DNA of 64,000 nt from CALMEC01 sp963777565 (GCA_963777565.1 CAVZQZ010000007.1:180388-244387), one strand, 5' to 3'; positions 54,338 through 63,687 are shown, numbered from the stretch's first letter. Notes: generated by a model not told the origin, from the letters alone. Numbers and translations: made by a program.

Positions 54338-54880
54338 ATGGCAATTGGACCGGTACAGCTCTTGGTGATCGGTTTCGATCACCCGGAGTTCCATGGGGAG
54401 ATCATCGAGGAGCTCGAGAAGCTCCGGGAGAGCGACACCGTCCGGGTCATCGACGCGCTTGCCGTCCACAAGGACGCGGCGGGCGAGATCGAGGTGTTAC
54501 ACCTGAGCAACCTGAGCCGCGACGAAGCGATCGAACTGGGGAGCACGATCGGTGCGCTGATCGGCCTGGGAATCGAGGGCGAAGAAGGCATGGAAGCAGG
54601 CGCTGAAGCGGGCGCCATCGCCGGGGCCGAGGGGTTGGAGGTCTTCAGCGACGAGGACGCCTGGGACGTGATCGAGGAGATCCCCAACGACTCGGCGGCA
54701 GCGCTCCTTCTGATCGAGCACCACTGGGCGGTTCCCCTTCGCGACGCGATCGCCCGCACGGGCGGGTTCCGCATCAGCGACGGGTTCATCAGCCCACTCG
54801 ACCTGATCGAGATCGGGCTGGTCAGCGCCGAGGAGGCCGCGGAGTTGCACGCGCTCGAGACGGGCGCGGCTGCCGCGTGA
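54338..54880 (+). CDS. DUF6325 (DUF1269-related) protein
   Basis: 180 residues: GPVQLLVIGFDHPEFHGEII, EELEKLRESDTVRVIDALAV, a Gly/Glu-rich central loop, WDVIEEIPNDSAAALLLIEH and the end LIEIGLVSAEEAAELHAL. This resembles the DUF1269 fold but with an acidic, soluble centre in place of the hydrophobic hairpin. Role unknown. AGAGGGGAG precedes the ATG. A tiny Arg-rich frame follows 34 bases downstream. Confidence 0.82.
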   Translation: MAIGPVQLLVIGFDHPEFHGEIIEELEKLRESDTVRVIDALAVHKDAAGEIEVLHLSNLSRDEAIELGSTIGALIGLGIEGEEGMEAGAEAGAIAGAEGLEVFSDEDAWDVIEEIPNDSAAALLLIEHHWAVPLRDAIARTGGFRISDGFISPLDLIEIGLVSAEEAAELHALETGAAAA

Positions 54881-54914
54881 TCGCGGCCCAAACCACGACT
54901 CAGGGAGGCTCACG

Positions 54915-54974
54915 ATGATCGGATCACGTCGGGTCGCACGGCGCACCTCGCGTCGCGTTGCGCGTCGGCGCTAG
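54915..54974 (+). CDS. Arg-rich micropeptide, 19 aa
   Basis: ATG at 54915 with an exact GGGAGG site 7 bases upstream encodes MIGSRRVARRTSRRVARRR and a TAG. Nine of 19 residues are Arg. It follows the DUF6325 gene and is likely on the same transcript. It could be a real nucleic-acid-binding or membrane-active peptide, a translational signal, or chance. Confidence 0.4.
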   Translation: MIGSRRVARRTSRRVARRR

Positions 54975-55102
54975 CGCCCAGGACAGATCGGCTCGACCGG
55001 TGTGCACCGTCCACGAGGCTGCGCGCCGGTCGAGCCAACCTGCGTTCAACGGTCGTGGGTCGTCGGATGCACCACGTCCCGCGCCGGGCGGTGGAAGCAG
55101 CA

Positions 55103-55260
55103 TTTTGTCGACTGGGAGACACCCCCCACCATTCCTCTTCGTCGTGCCCACCATCGGACAGCCTGATCCGTGCTCCCGGCTCGGGAGAGGAGATGGTGCT
55201 GGAGGGGGACCATTTTCTCTTCGGCCGCTTCGACAGGCGAGAGTCCGCCTATGCCCCCGT
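55103..55260 (+). repeat. dispersed repeat copy
   Basis: Shows ACTGGGAGACACCCCCCACC, CGTGCTCCCGGCTCGGGAGA, GGAGATGGTGCTGGAGGGGG, ACCATTTTCTCTTCGGCCGC and the right end GTCCGCCTATG. It lies between the micropeptide gene and the convergent membrane protein gene. More diverged than the copy at 40980. Confidence 0.78.
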
Positions 55261-55315
55261 CCTCGACCTGCAACTCGAGCGATGTTCCCACGGTCGGGCT
55301 GACTGGAGGGGACCG

Positions 55316-56503
55316 TTATTGCGGACCGTCCGCCGCGGCGGGCGGGAACTCGCGCTGTGTCATCCGTTTCAGGGCCTCGAGTCCGGCGAGGATCAGCGCG
55401 AACAGGACGAGCAGCCCGACGAGGCGGCGGCCGCCATCCCCGGGAAGGATGAGCAGGAGGAACAGCGCGAACACCACAAATGACCCGTAGACCACCACCG
55501 GCCTGCGGTTGAACCACGGCGCGAGCCACCTTCGGGCAGCGACCGCGCGCCGGGAGGGGCCCGAGAGCCACGCGCCCACGACGATCAGCACGCCGAGCGC
55601 GAGGATCGCCTGGGCGGAGTCGCGCAGCAATGTCGTTTCGATGGCCCATATCGCGGTGGCTGCCCCGCGGTTTTGGGAATCGCCGGCGAGGCTTTCCACC
55701 ACGAAATTGCCTGCGATGCGCCTGATCACGAGGAGCGTGAGGCCCACGGCGACGAGCGTCCATCCCGTCATTGAGACGGCCGCGTGTCGCCATCCCCCCG
55801 CGAGCCAGATGGCCACCCCAAACAGTGCGAGCACGACGATCCACAGGAACAGGCTCAGTTTGCGGATGGCGTTCACCGCGGTCTGCAGCGAGTTGATCTG
55901 GTTGTTGTGCAGGATGACGTAGCGGCCGGCATCTGGCGACGGCGGCGGTGGGAGGCCGAGCCGTGCGCGAACCTGGGTGACGAGCGGGTTCAAGTCGATC
56001 GCGACGTCTCCCTGGGCGTCACGCCCCTTGTTGTTTTCGACCACGGCGATGAACGCCTCGTGGGCGACGCGGTTGATCTCCTTCCAAGTGTTCTGGACGC
56101 GCGCGCTGGCGAGGATCTGGTCGGCGACGTTCACCGCACTGGAGTGCAGCGTGGCGGCGAGCTGGGCCGACAGCGGCTGCAGGGCCGGCGGCAGTCGGCT
56201 CCCCAGCTCACCGGACGCCTCGGCGTTCTGGAACGCGGCGTCGACGACGGCGACGCTGACAGCGTGACGCACCTGGTCGTCCTGCAACAGTTGGGAGCTC
56301 GCCTCGACCCAGTTGTCGGTGTTGAGCGCCTGCCGCTTGACCCAGACGGTCAGGCTCGCCACCAGCATCACGATCCCGGCAAGCACGATCAGCCCGATCG
56401 CCAGCCGCTTGTGCCAACGCGGCGGGACGTCCGACCCGTCTGCGCTGGGACCCTCGCGACCGCCCCTGGGAGGAACTGCCTGCGCTGACGTCGGCTCGGG
56501 CAT
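55316..56503 (-). CDS. conserved membrane protein with large outside domain
   Basis: About 395 residues. One helix near the N-terminus (LAIGLIVLAGIVMLVASLTV) is followed by a 160-residue helical soluble domain (NTDNWVEASSQLLQDDQVRH, LPPALQPLSAQLAATLHSSA), then four or five helices (LSLFLWIVVLALFGVAIWLA, MTGWTLVAVGLTLLVIRRIA, LALGVLIVVGAWLSGP, VVYGSFVVFALFLLLILPGD). This layout is common in uncharacterised actinobacterial membrane proteins. ATG 56503 has AGGA at good spacing; 56509 is the alternative. Confidence 0.75.
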   Translation of the reverse strand: MPEPTSAQAVPPRGGREGPSADGSDVPPRWHKRLAIGLIVLAGIVMLVASLTVWVKRQALNTDNWVEASSQLLQDDQVRHAVSVAVVDAAFQNAEASGELGSRLPPALQPLSAQLAATLHSSAVNVADQILASARVQNTWKEINRVAHEAFIAVVENNKGRDAQGDVAIDLNPLVTQVRARLGLPPPPSPDAGRYVILHNNQINSLQTAVNAIRKLSLFLWIVVLALFGVAIWLAGGWRHAAVSMTGWTLVAVGLTLLVIRRIAGNFVVESLAGDSQNRGAATAIWAIETTLLRDSAQAILALGVLIVVGAWLSGPSRRAVAARRWLAPWFNRRPVVVYGSFVVFALFLLLILPGDGGRRLVGLLVLFALILAGLEALKRMTQREFPPAAADGPQ

Positions 56504-56599
56504 CGCCATTCCTGTCGCGGTAGCGCCGCCTGCGTGGCGCGGCGAAAGCAACTCTATCCGCCCGCGCTGGGCGTGATGGACTCGTGGGCGCTGCCGAGA

Positions 56600-56791
56600 C
56601 GCCGTCACGACGCCGTTCGTGCTCAACCCGGGTGCGCTCACCTGCGGTGCCAACCCCGGCTCGCCGGTCACCCCTGACCACCCGAGCCCCTTCAAGTTCA
56701 CCGGCACAATCCACAGGTGATCGTCGACGTGAGCGGCGACCTCCTCCAGGACCCCGAGGCCGAGCTCCGCGCGCACATGGGGCGGCAGTAG
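56600..56791 (+). pseudogene. arylsulfatase C-terminal fragment (different type)
   Basis: The plus strand reads TPFVLNPGALTCGANPGSPV, TPDHPSPFKFTGTIHR, then in another frame VIVDVSGDLLQDPEAELRAH and MGRQ with TAG. GTI..VVVDVSGDL..D.EAE.R is the ending of a common arylsulfatase subfamily, not closely like the cluster at 44-49 kb. One frameshift and the missing catalytic part make it a stub. Confidence 0.65.
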
Positions 56792-57052
56792 CACGCACCC
56801 GACGGCGAAGCCGGCGTACGACCACTGTCCAGTCCGGAGGGACGCTTCAGCCTCTCCAGGCCGGGGTCGGGGAAGCCGCCCTCGTCGATGAAGATCGAGA
56901 TAGCTCTCTCGGCCGGATCCTCGGTCACGAACTGGTGGATCGATCGATGTCTTTGCCACCCCGTCCTTCCCCCCGAAGCACGCTGGGGCTTGTTCGCCTC
57001 GGTGAGCTGACTCACACCACCGAGCCTCCAACAGACCCGGCGCGTTCAACCC

Positions 57053-57152
57053 GATCCATGCTCCCGGCCTCGGGAGAGGAGACGGTGCGGGGAGGGGACC
57101 ATTTCCTCTTCGGCCACTTCGGCAGGTAAGAACCCGCCCCATGTTCCCGCCT
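57053..57152 (+). repeat. dispersed repeat copy, left block missing
   Basis: GATCCATGCTCCCGGCCTCG, GGAGAGGAGACGGTGCGGGG, AGGGGACCATTTCCTCTTCG and CCGCCCCATGTTCCCGCC agree almost base for base with the copy at 40980. The left CAACACCCCCACC block is not recognisable. It lies about 420 bases upstream of the cyclase gene at 57577. Confidence 0.8.
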
Positions 57153-57576
57153 TCAAACGCGCGAGGAGCGGCTCTAGCCCTTGTCGGGGTGCTCGACCTC
57201 GGTTTGCAGGGCTCCCTGGGCGACTTGCAGGCCGACGCCACCAAGCCCAACTCAGCTCCCCCCGCACGACTCGGATCGCCTGCGGTTCACCGGCCGACAA
57301 CGCCGAGGGTCTCGGCGGGTTCCATGGCCGGCTTGACGCCCTAAGAGGCGCGGACGCGCAGGCAGCCCCCGAGGACGACAAGCCGACTGCGTCCGCGAAC
57401 GGGATCTGAGCTCGTCCAGTTGGGCTCGCGCCGCGGAGCGGGAGCGGCTGCGCGCGCGGCCCTGCTGCGCTCGGCGTGCTGCCGTGTCTGCCTCAGGATC
57501 CGGGACCTCGCCCGTGGCAGTGCCAGGCGCCGGCGCTTCGCACGACCGATAAGATCGGCTGTCAGCGAGGGAGCGA

Positions 57577-60500
57577 ATGGTGATGCAAAGACAGGAAGCC
57601 ACAAGGACCCTTGCATTCCTGTTCACCGACATCGAGGGAAGCACTGGGCTCTGGGAGCGTTTCCCCCAGTCGATGAAGGGCTCGCTGGAGCGTCATGACG
57701 CGATTCTTCGCGACGCGGTGGAGGGGTCCGCGGGCGAAGTTGTAAAGACGACGGGGGACGGTCTCATGGCCGTCTTCGGATCCGCATACGACGGCGTACG
57801 CGCCTGCCTGAACGCCCAGCTCGCCCTCGCGAACGAGCCATGGAACGAGGCCGGTTCCCTTCGGGTCCGCATGGGGCTCCACGCGGGAGAGGCCGCCCGG
57901 AGCGGCGACGACTACCACGGCCCGGCGGTCAACCGCACCGCCCGCATCATGGCCGCAGGCCATGGGGGCCAGGTCCTCCTCTCGAGCGTTGCGGCCGCGC
58001 TCGTCATGGACGAGCTGCCGGAGGGCGCGACGCTACGGGATCTCGGCGAGCATCGGCTCAAGGATTTGGGACGGCCGGAGCACGTCTTCCAGCTCGTCAG
58101 CCCCGCCCTCCCCGCCAACTTTCCACCACTCGCCACGGTCGATGACCGGTCACGCGACCTTCCCGCTGAGCCCTCGGCGTTCCTCGGGAGAGCGCGCGAA
58201 CTGGAGCAGATCGAAGATCTCCTGCGAGACGGCGATGTGCGCCTTCTCACGCTGCTCGGCCCGGGCGGCATCGGCAAGACTCGGTTGGCGCTCCGTGTCG
58301 CGGCCAACCTCGACGACGTCTTCGACGACGGGGTGTTCTTCGTCGATCTTGAAGCGACTCGCGGTGCCGCCTCGGTGCTCGTCGCCATCGCCCGCTCCGT
58401 CGGGCTTGCCGATGCAGGGGAGGGTTCCCAGCTGGACGAGCTCGTCAGCCGTCTGAAGGATCGGCAGTGTCTCGTCGTCCTCGACAACTTCGAGCAGGTC
58501 ATGACCGCTGCCGTCACGGTGGCCCGGCTCCGAGATGACTGTCCCCGCCTGCGGTTACTCGTCACCAGCCGCGAGGCACTCAACGTCCGCGGCGAACACC
58601 GCTTTCCGGTCCCTCCCCTTGCACTCCCCGAGGACGCCGCCACGCACCGCTCCGCGGAGCAGCTGATCCGGTACGAGGCCATTCGACTCTTCGTCGAGCG
58701 CGCCCAGGCCGTCCGCCCCGATTTCAGGCTGACCGACGAGAACGCCTCAGCCGTCGCGGAGATCTGCCTGCGCCTTGACGGTCTTCCACTGGCCATCGAG
58801 CTGGCCACAGCGCGAATCGGCCTGTTCTCGCCGGAGGCGCTCCGGGACCGGTTGGGGAGCCGCCTGACCCTCCTGCGGAGCGCCGCGCGTGACCTGCCCG
58901 AGCGCCAGCAGACGTTGCGGGGGGCGATCGACTGGAGCTACCAGCTGCTTGCCCCGGGAGAGCAGCGGCTGTTCGAGCTGCTCTCGGCATTCGCCGGGAC
59001 GCGGGTCGAGGCCGCTGAGACGGTCGTGGGCAGCCTCAACGGACGGCTTGCGGGTGTCGACGCGCTCGACGGGCTCTCCTCGCTGGTCGACAAGAGCCTC
59101 CTGCGCCGAGCCGACCCCGGCGACGGGGAGCCCCGTTTCGTCATGCTCGAGACGATCCGCGAATACGCAACCGAGCGGCTCGACGAGCTCCCCGACTTCG
59201 GTGCGGCCGCGCGACGGGCCCATGCGCTCTACTTCGCGGACTTCATCCAGAGCCAGGCGGACGCGATGAAGGGTGCGGGTCGTGCCCGGGCCCTGGCCAC
59301 GATGACCGCCGAGGCCGAGAACCTGCGCCTCTGCTGGCGCTACTGGCTCGGGGAGCGGGATCTCGATCGACTCAACAGCCTCGCCGATGGCCTGTGGAGC
59401 TTCTACGAGGGTCAAGGCTGGTACCGTGCCACGATCGAGCTCGCATCCGGTTTCCTCGCCGTCCTCGCCTCGACCCCCGCAACCCCGGAGTGCGCCGCGA
59501 CCGAGATGACCCTGCGGATGAGCCAGGCGAGGGCGCTCCTTTCGATGGAGGGCTATACGTCCGCTGTCGAGGCCGAGTACACGCGTGCGCTCGAGCTCTT
59601 CGAGAGCGAGAGGGACCGCCCCCAGCTGTTCCCGGTCCTTCGGAGCCTGGCAACCTTCCACGCCTTCCGCGCGGAGTTCGAGAAGACGGCCCAGGTCGGG
59701 CGTGAGATCCAGGCGCTGGCCGACGGCGAAGACGACCCCAGCATGCGGGTGGACGGAGATCTCCTCGTCGGGTACGCACTCGGTTTCATGGGCGATCTCC
59801 AAGCCGGCAACGAACAGCTCGACAGGGCGATCACGTCGTTCGAGGAGCACGACTACCGCTCATCCCGCTTTCGGCTCGGGAGCGACCCGCGGGTGCCGGG
59901 CCTGACGACCTCGGCGTTCTTCCTCTGGCTGCTTGGTCACCCGGACCGCTCGCTCGAACGCGCGGACCGCGCCCTCGCGCTGGCCTTGGCCGTCGAGCAC
60001 CCGTCGACGCGCGCATACGCGCTGTTCCACACGGGCCTGCTGCACCTTTGGAGGCGGGAGCCGGGGCTGGTGCGTTTGCGCGCACAAGGGATGCTCGAGG
60101 TTGCGGATGATCACGACCTGAAGATCTGGGAGGCGATCGGCACCTTTCTTCTCGGGGCAGCGTCCGTGGGGCTCGGCAACGTTGAGGAGGGCCTATCAGG
60201 GATCCGCGAGGGGATGAACATGTACCAGGACATGAAAACGCCTCCGGTCTTCTGGCCGATGCTGCTCTCCGCGCACGCCGGCGCGTGCGCGGGCGCCGGC
60301 TTGACAGACGAAGGGCTGGCGTCAATCGACCAGGCCATTGCGATCGTCGGCGAGACCAGCACGATGCCTCTCCTGCCCGAGCTGCTCCTGGTCAAGGGCG
60401 ACCTGCTAATCGCCGCCGGCCGGGCGAACGGCGACGGCCCGGCACCCTGGTACCGGCGCGCGCTGGAGTCCGCCCGCGCGCGGGAAGCCCGGATGTCCCA

Positions 60501-60651
60501 GCTGCGGGCGGCAACCAGGCTCTGCCGCCTGCCGCAGGACGCGGCAGATGCGGAGCGCTCTCGTCGGCTGCTCGAATCCGTCTACGCGACGTTCACAGAG
60601 GGCTTGACGACCGCCGACCTCACTGAGGCGAGAGGCCTGATCGAAGGCTGA
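57577..60651 (+). CDS. class III cyclase / STAND ATPase / TPR-like signalling protein
   Basis: 1024 residues, paralogous to the protein at 15336. Cyclase domain (10-185): LAFLFTDIEGSTGLWERFPQ (metal Asp near 18), KTTGDGLMAVFGSAYDGVRA (second near 60), RVRMGLHAGEAA, AVNRTARIMAAGHGGQVLLS. ATPase domain: LLTLLGPGGIGKTRLALRVA (Walker A near 228), LVVLDNFEQVMTAAVTVA (Walker B near 300), LPLAIELATARIGLFSPEAL. The last 470 residues are TPR-like helices. GAGGGAG upstream supports ATG 57577. No helix-turn-helix is evident, so output is probably nucleotide synthesis or protein contact rather than DNA binding. Confidence 0.9.
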   Translation: MVMQRQEATRTLAFLFTDIEGSTGLWERFPQSMKGSLERHDAILRDAVEGSAGEVVKTTGDGLMAVFGSAYDGVRACLNAQLALANEPWNEAGSLRVRMGLHAGEAARSGDDYHGPAVNRTARIMAAGHGGQVLLSSVAAALVMDELPEGATLRDLGEHRLKDLGRPEHVFQLVSPALPANFPPLATVDDRSRDLPAEPSAFLGRARELEQIEDLLRDGDVRLLTLLGPGGIGKTRLALRVAANLDDVFDDGVFFVDLEATRGAASVLVAIARSVGLADAGEGSQLDELVSRLKDRQCLVVLDNFEQVMTAAVTVARLRDDCPRLRLLVTSREALNVRGEHRFPVPPLALPEDAATHRSAEQLIRYEAIRLFVERAQAVRPDFRLTDENASAVAEICLRLDGLPLAIELATARIGLFSPEALRDRLGSRLTLLRSAARDLPERQQTLRGAIDWSYQLLAPGEQRLFELLSAFAGTRVEAAETVVGSLNGRLAGVDALDGLSSLVDKSLLRRADPGDGEPRFVMLETIREYATERLDELPDFGAAARRAHALYFADFIQSQADAMKGAGRARALATMTAEAENLRLCWRYWLGERDLDRLNSLADGLWSFYEGQGWYRATIELASGFLAVLASTPATPECAATEMTLRMSQARALLSMEGYTSAVEAEYTRALELFESERDRPQLFPVLRSLATFHAFRAEFEKTAQVGREIQALADGEDDPSMRVDGDLLVGYALGFMGDLQAGNEQLDRAITSFEEHDYRSSRFRLGSDPRVPGLTTSAFFLWLLGHPDRSLERADRALALALAVEHPSTRAYALFHTGLLHLWRREPGLVRLRAQGMLEVADDHDLKIWEAIGTFLLGAASVGLGNVEEGLSGIREGMNMYQDMKTPPVFWPMLLSAHAGACAGAGLTDEGLASIDQAIAIVGETSTMPLLPELLLVKGDLLIAAGRANGDGPAPWYRRALESARAREARMSQLRAATRLCRLPQDAADAERSRRLLESVYATFTEGLTTADLTEARGLIEG

Positions 60652-60717
60652 TCCGTCCACGGCGCGACCGCCATCGGCACTCCCGGCGTGATGCCGCATC
60701 CCGTCCGGCCCAGCGGG

Positions 60718-61101
60718 TCAGCCGCGACTCCGGAGAGGGTGGGTGGGCGGCACCTCGACGAGTACCAGCGCCAAGCCGTCGGGATCGCGGACGACCATCT
60801 CGAAGAGCCCCCAGGGCCGGACGGCGGGCTCCTGCTCGATCGGGACGCCCAGCGCCGCGAGGCGCTCGCGCGCGGCGCGCAGGTCGCGCACCTGAATGAA
60901 GAGGCGGACCGCCCCCGGCGCGGGCTCGGCCGACGAGCCCGAGATCTCGAGGAGTCCGCCGCCGAGGAAGAAGACGACCCCGCGCTCGCGCCCCTGGCCC
61001 CACTCACGGTAGACGGCCAGGCCGAGTGTCTCCTCGTAGAAGCGAATGGAGCGCTCGAGGTCGCGGGGAGACACGAGCACGCGGGCCGAGAGCACCTCCA
61101 T
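60718..61101 (-). CDS. VOC family (glyoxalase-like) protein
   Basis: 127 residues from ATG 61101: MEVLSARVLVSPRDLERSIR, FYEETLGLAVYREWGQGRER, FFLGGGLLEISG, and the second module VRLFIQVRDLRAARERLAAL, FEMVVRDPDGLALVLVE. Paired beta-alpha-beta-beta-beta modules with a closing Glu fit the vicinal-oxygen-chelate fold, enzymatic or resistance type. A longer start at 61188 adds 29 non-conserved residues. Neither start has a clear ribosome site. Divergent from the SixA-like gene. Confidence 0.85.
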   Translation of the reverse strand: MEVLSARVLVSPRDLERSIRFYEETLGLAVYREWGQGRERGVVFFLGGGLLEISGSSAEPAPGAVRLFIQVRDLRAARERLAALGVPIEQEPAVRPWGLFEMVVRDPDGLALVLVEVPPTHPLRSRG

Positions 61102-61323
61102 CGGAGCGAGCTTGGTGGTCCCCGCGGGAAGTGCGAGCCCGCCTGAGAACGCATTCGCGGCTTGACTCTGTCGATGGATGTCGCTCATGCTCAGTCAGAT
61201 GAGGACGACCATCCTCCTCGACGAGCCGCTGGCGCCCGCCGGCCGCCGAGCCGGGGAGACCGGCCGAGCGCTCACCGCCGTCGGTCTCCGCTGGCGCCAT
61301 CCCCTCGCGGGTGGCGGCGTACC

Positions 61324-61836
61324 GTGAGGGTCGTCCACCTGCTGCGCCACGCCAAGTCGAGCTGGGAGGACCCGGGCCACCTCGACGCGGAGCGGCCCCT
61401 CGCTCCGCGTGGGCGCCGTGCCGCCCGCGCGATGGCCGAGCACCTCCGCCGCGAGGGGATCCGGCCGGCACTCATCCTCTGCTCGCCGGCGCGGCGCGCG
61501 CGCGAGACGCTCGAGCTCGTCGCCGAGGCGCTTCCAGGCGTCCCCGCCCAGGTCGAGCAGGAGCTCTACGGGGCCGGCGAGGAGGACCTCCTCCTTCGGC
61601 TTCGCAAGCTGCCGACGGCGGCGCACTCGGTCCTTCTGATTGGGCACAACCCGGCCCTGCAGGGGCTGGCCGTCGCCCTCGCGGGGAGCGGCGAGCCCGA
61701 GGCCCTCGCCCGGCTCCGGGCGAAGATGCCCACCGGCGCGCTGGCCACCCTGCAGGCGCCCGTATCCGGCTGGCGGGACCTCGGCCCCGGTGGGGCTGAG
61801 CTCGTGGCGTTTGTAACCCCGAGGGGGCTCATCTGA
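61324..61836 (+). CDS. SixA-type phosphohistidine phosphatase
   Basis: 170 residues: VRVVHLLRHAKSSWEDPGHL (catalytic RHA), ERPLAPRGRRAARAMAEHL, LILCSPARRARETLELV and SVLLIGHNPALQGLAVALAG (second His). The RHAKSSW start is characteristic of the SixA branch. The GTG at 61324 begins the conserved strand. Histidine-phosphoprotein partner unknown. The aldo/keto reductase gene follows at once and may overlap if its true start is upstream of 61893. Confidence 0.88.
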   Translation: MRVVHLLRHAKSSWEDPGHLDAERPLAPRGRRAARAMAEHLRREGIRPALILCSPARRARETLELVAEALPGVPAQVEQELYGAGEEDLLLRLRKLPTAAHSVLLIGHNPALQGLAVALAGSGEPEALARLRAKMPTGALATLQAPVSGWRDLGPGGAELVAFVTPRGLI

Positions 61837-61892
61837 TCGGAGACCACCGCCTGGGCGACGAGCCGGCGGTCCCGCTCGCCGGCGGGACGCTG

Positions 61893-62642
61893 ATGCCGCT
61901 CGTCGGGCTCGGCGTCTGGCAGATCCCTGCGGGCCGGGAGACCGAGCAGGCGGTGGCGTGGGCGCTCGAGGCGGGCTACCGGCACGTCGATACGGCGCCC
62001 TCCTACCGCAACGAGGAGGGCGTGGGACGGGCGGTCCGGGCGAGCGGCCTCCCGCGCGAGGAGGTGTTTGTGACGACGAAGATGACGCCCGGGGCCGGGG
62101 ATCCCGAGCGGGAGCTCACTGGCAGCCTGGCGCGGCTGGGGCTCGACTGGGTCGACCTGTATCTCATCCATTGGCCCACCCCGGCGAGCGACGCGGTCTG
62201 GCCCGAGTTCGAGCGGCTTCATGAGCGGGGCCTGGCGCGGGCGATCGGCGTCTCCAACTACGACCTCGGCCCGCTAGGGCGGCTCGTCGCCCGGGCCGCC
62301 CTGCCGCCCATGGTCAACCAGATCGACTTCAGTCCGTTCGCGTTCGCGCCCGAGGTGGTCGAAGCCCACCGACGGGCCGGGGTGGTGCTCGAGGCCTACA
62401 GCCCGCTCGCGCGCGGCCGGCGGATCGACCACCCGGTCATCGCCGAGGTCGCCCGCCGCCACGACCGCACCCCGACGCAGGTCATGGTGCGCTGGGCCGT
62501 CCAGCGCGACATCCCCGCCATCCCAAAGTCCGGGCGGCGAGAGCGCATCGTCGAGAACCGCCGCGTCTTCGACTTCGCCCTCACGGACGCGGACATGGCC
62601 CGTCTCGACGCCCTCGGACACCGGAGCACGCGACCCTTCTAA
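61893..62642 (+). CDS. aldo/keto reductase
   Basis: 249 residues from ATG 61893. Catalytic tetrad positions: Asp in RHVDTAPSYRNEEGVG (about 33) and Tyr (38), Lys in FVTTKMTPG (63), His in LYLIHWPTP (92). NADPH-binding IPKSGRRERIVENRRVFDFA is at the C-terminus. In-frame sequence upstream, GDEPAVPLAGGTL, matches the usual family start. The real start is therefore perhaps near 61833, at a CTG just after the phosphatase coding end, which would couple the two genes. Substrate likely an aldehyde or keto compound. Confidence 0.88.
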   Translation: MPLVGLGVWQIPAGRETEQAVAWALEAGYRHVDTAPSYRNEEGVGRAVRASGLPREEVFVTTKMTPGAGDPERELTGSLARLGLDWVDLYLIHWPTPASDAVWPEFERLHERGLARAIGVSNYDLGPLGRLVARAALPPMVNQIDFSPFAFAPEVVEAHRRAGVVLEAYSPLARGRRIDHPVIAEVARRHDRTPTQVMVRWAVQRDIPAIPKSGRRERIVENRRVFDFALTDADMARLDALGHRSTRPF

Positions 62643-62800
62643 CGCAGTGGGCCATCGAGGTCGAGTCCCTCGGGCAGTCGCGCGTAACCGACATCGTGCG
62701 CGACGTGCTCGACGAGCTTCTCCCCGAGCCCTTCGTCGTGGTCGAGCAGCGGGAGCAGGCCGAGCGTGCCGAGGTGCGAGCACGGCTCCAAGCGTGGTAG
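62643..62800 (+). pseudogene. protein fragment after the aldo/keto reductase, family unknown
   Basis: Directly after the stop codon the same frame reads QWAIEVESLGQSRVTDIVRD, VLDELLPEPFVVVEQREQAE and RAEVRARLQAW to a stop. It looks like a genuine protein C-terminus with helices but has no start codon of its own. I take it for the end of a deleted gene. Confidence 0.4.
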
Positions 62801-62931
62801 CCGACTCCAGCGTGCTCCACGACTACCCCGAGTAGACACGCTGACTCGATCCTCCCAAAGCGGCGATCGGCCCGGTGAACACGTGCCCCAATCTTCGCGC
62901 GGACCTGTTGCAACAAGCCTCGTTCAGAACC

Positions 62932-63001
62932 ACGGTGCGGGAGGGCGGACCATGTCCTCCTCGGCCCACTTCCCCTTCGAAGGCCCGCCCATGCTCCCGC
63001 T
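62932..63001 (+). repeat. dispersed repeat copy, right half only
   Basis: ACGGTGCGGGAGGGCGGACC, ATGTCCTCCTCGGCCC and CCCGCCCATGCTCCCGC are present. GCGGGAG at the left can pair with CTCCCGC at the right. The left and middle blocks are missing. Confidence 0.7.
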
Positions 63002-63162
63002 CCCACCGTGCGACAGTGAAGGTCATGCCCCCGTTGGCCCCCCCGGTGCTCAGGAGCTGCTCATGACGAACCCATCGCACGGACCCGAGGAACAGCGGCC
63101 GCAGAAGCCGGTCCGCATCATCCTGCCGAGGGAGGTCTGCACTGATCCGGCAACCGCGGCGA

Positions 63163-63687
63163 TCAGAGTTCGAGCTCGAATACGAGCCGCCGCGGGCCGC
63201 CCGCTTCGTCGTCGCGTTCGGGCACGCGCACAAACCCCAGCGACTCGTACACCCTGTGCGCGGGCTGCTGCTTCGTGCGACTCCAGAGCCAGACGGTCCG
63301 GCCGCCGCGCCCCCGCGCCGACTGCACGCACCAGCTCACGAGACCACGCCCCACCCCCGTGCCGCGCGCGTCGGCATCGACAGCCAACAACAGGATCTGC
63401 GCGTCGGCGGGACCGCGGGTGAGGTTGGCAGCGGGCGCACCGTGCGGTGCCAGCAACACCACGCCGACGATGCGCCCGGCGCGATCGACCGCCACCCGCC
63501 CCTCGCACGCACGCAACCCGGCGAGCGCCCGCTGCTTGCTGAACGGCTCGCGGTCGCCAGTCAGCCCGGAGCGCACATAGACATTCGTCCACAACTCCGC
63601 GAGCGCGACCGCGTCGGCGGGCGTCGCTGGCCGCAATTCAAACCGCGGCGGCGCTCCGCCGCCGTCTGAATCCAGCTGCCCCGTCAT
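63163..63687 (-). CDS. GNAT family N-acetyltransferase
   Basis: 174 residues: FELRPATPADAVALAELWTN at the start, IVGVVLLAPHGA, acetyl-CoA-binding ILLLAVDADARGTGVGRGLV (R/QxxGxG/A pattern as RGTGVG), then VYESLGFVRVPERDD. GNAT enzymes transfer acetyl from acetyl-CoA to an amine; substrate unknown. ATG 63687 has no clear ribosome site but the domain starts 15 residues later. Confidence 0.88.
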   Translation of the reverse strand: MTGQLDSDGGGAPPRFELRPATPADAVALAELWTNVYVRSGLTGDREPFSKQRALAGLRACEGRVAVDRAGRIVGVVLLAPHGAPAANLTRGPADAQILLLAVDADARGTGVGRGLVSWCVQSARGRGGRTVWLWSRTKQQPAHRVYESLGFVRVPERDDEAGGPRRLVFELEL

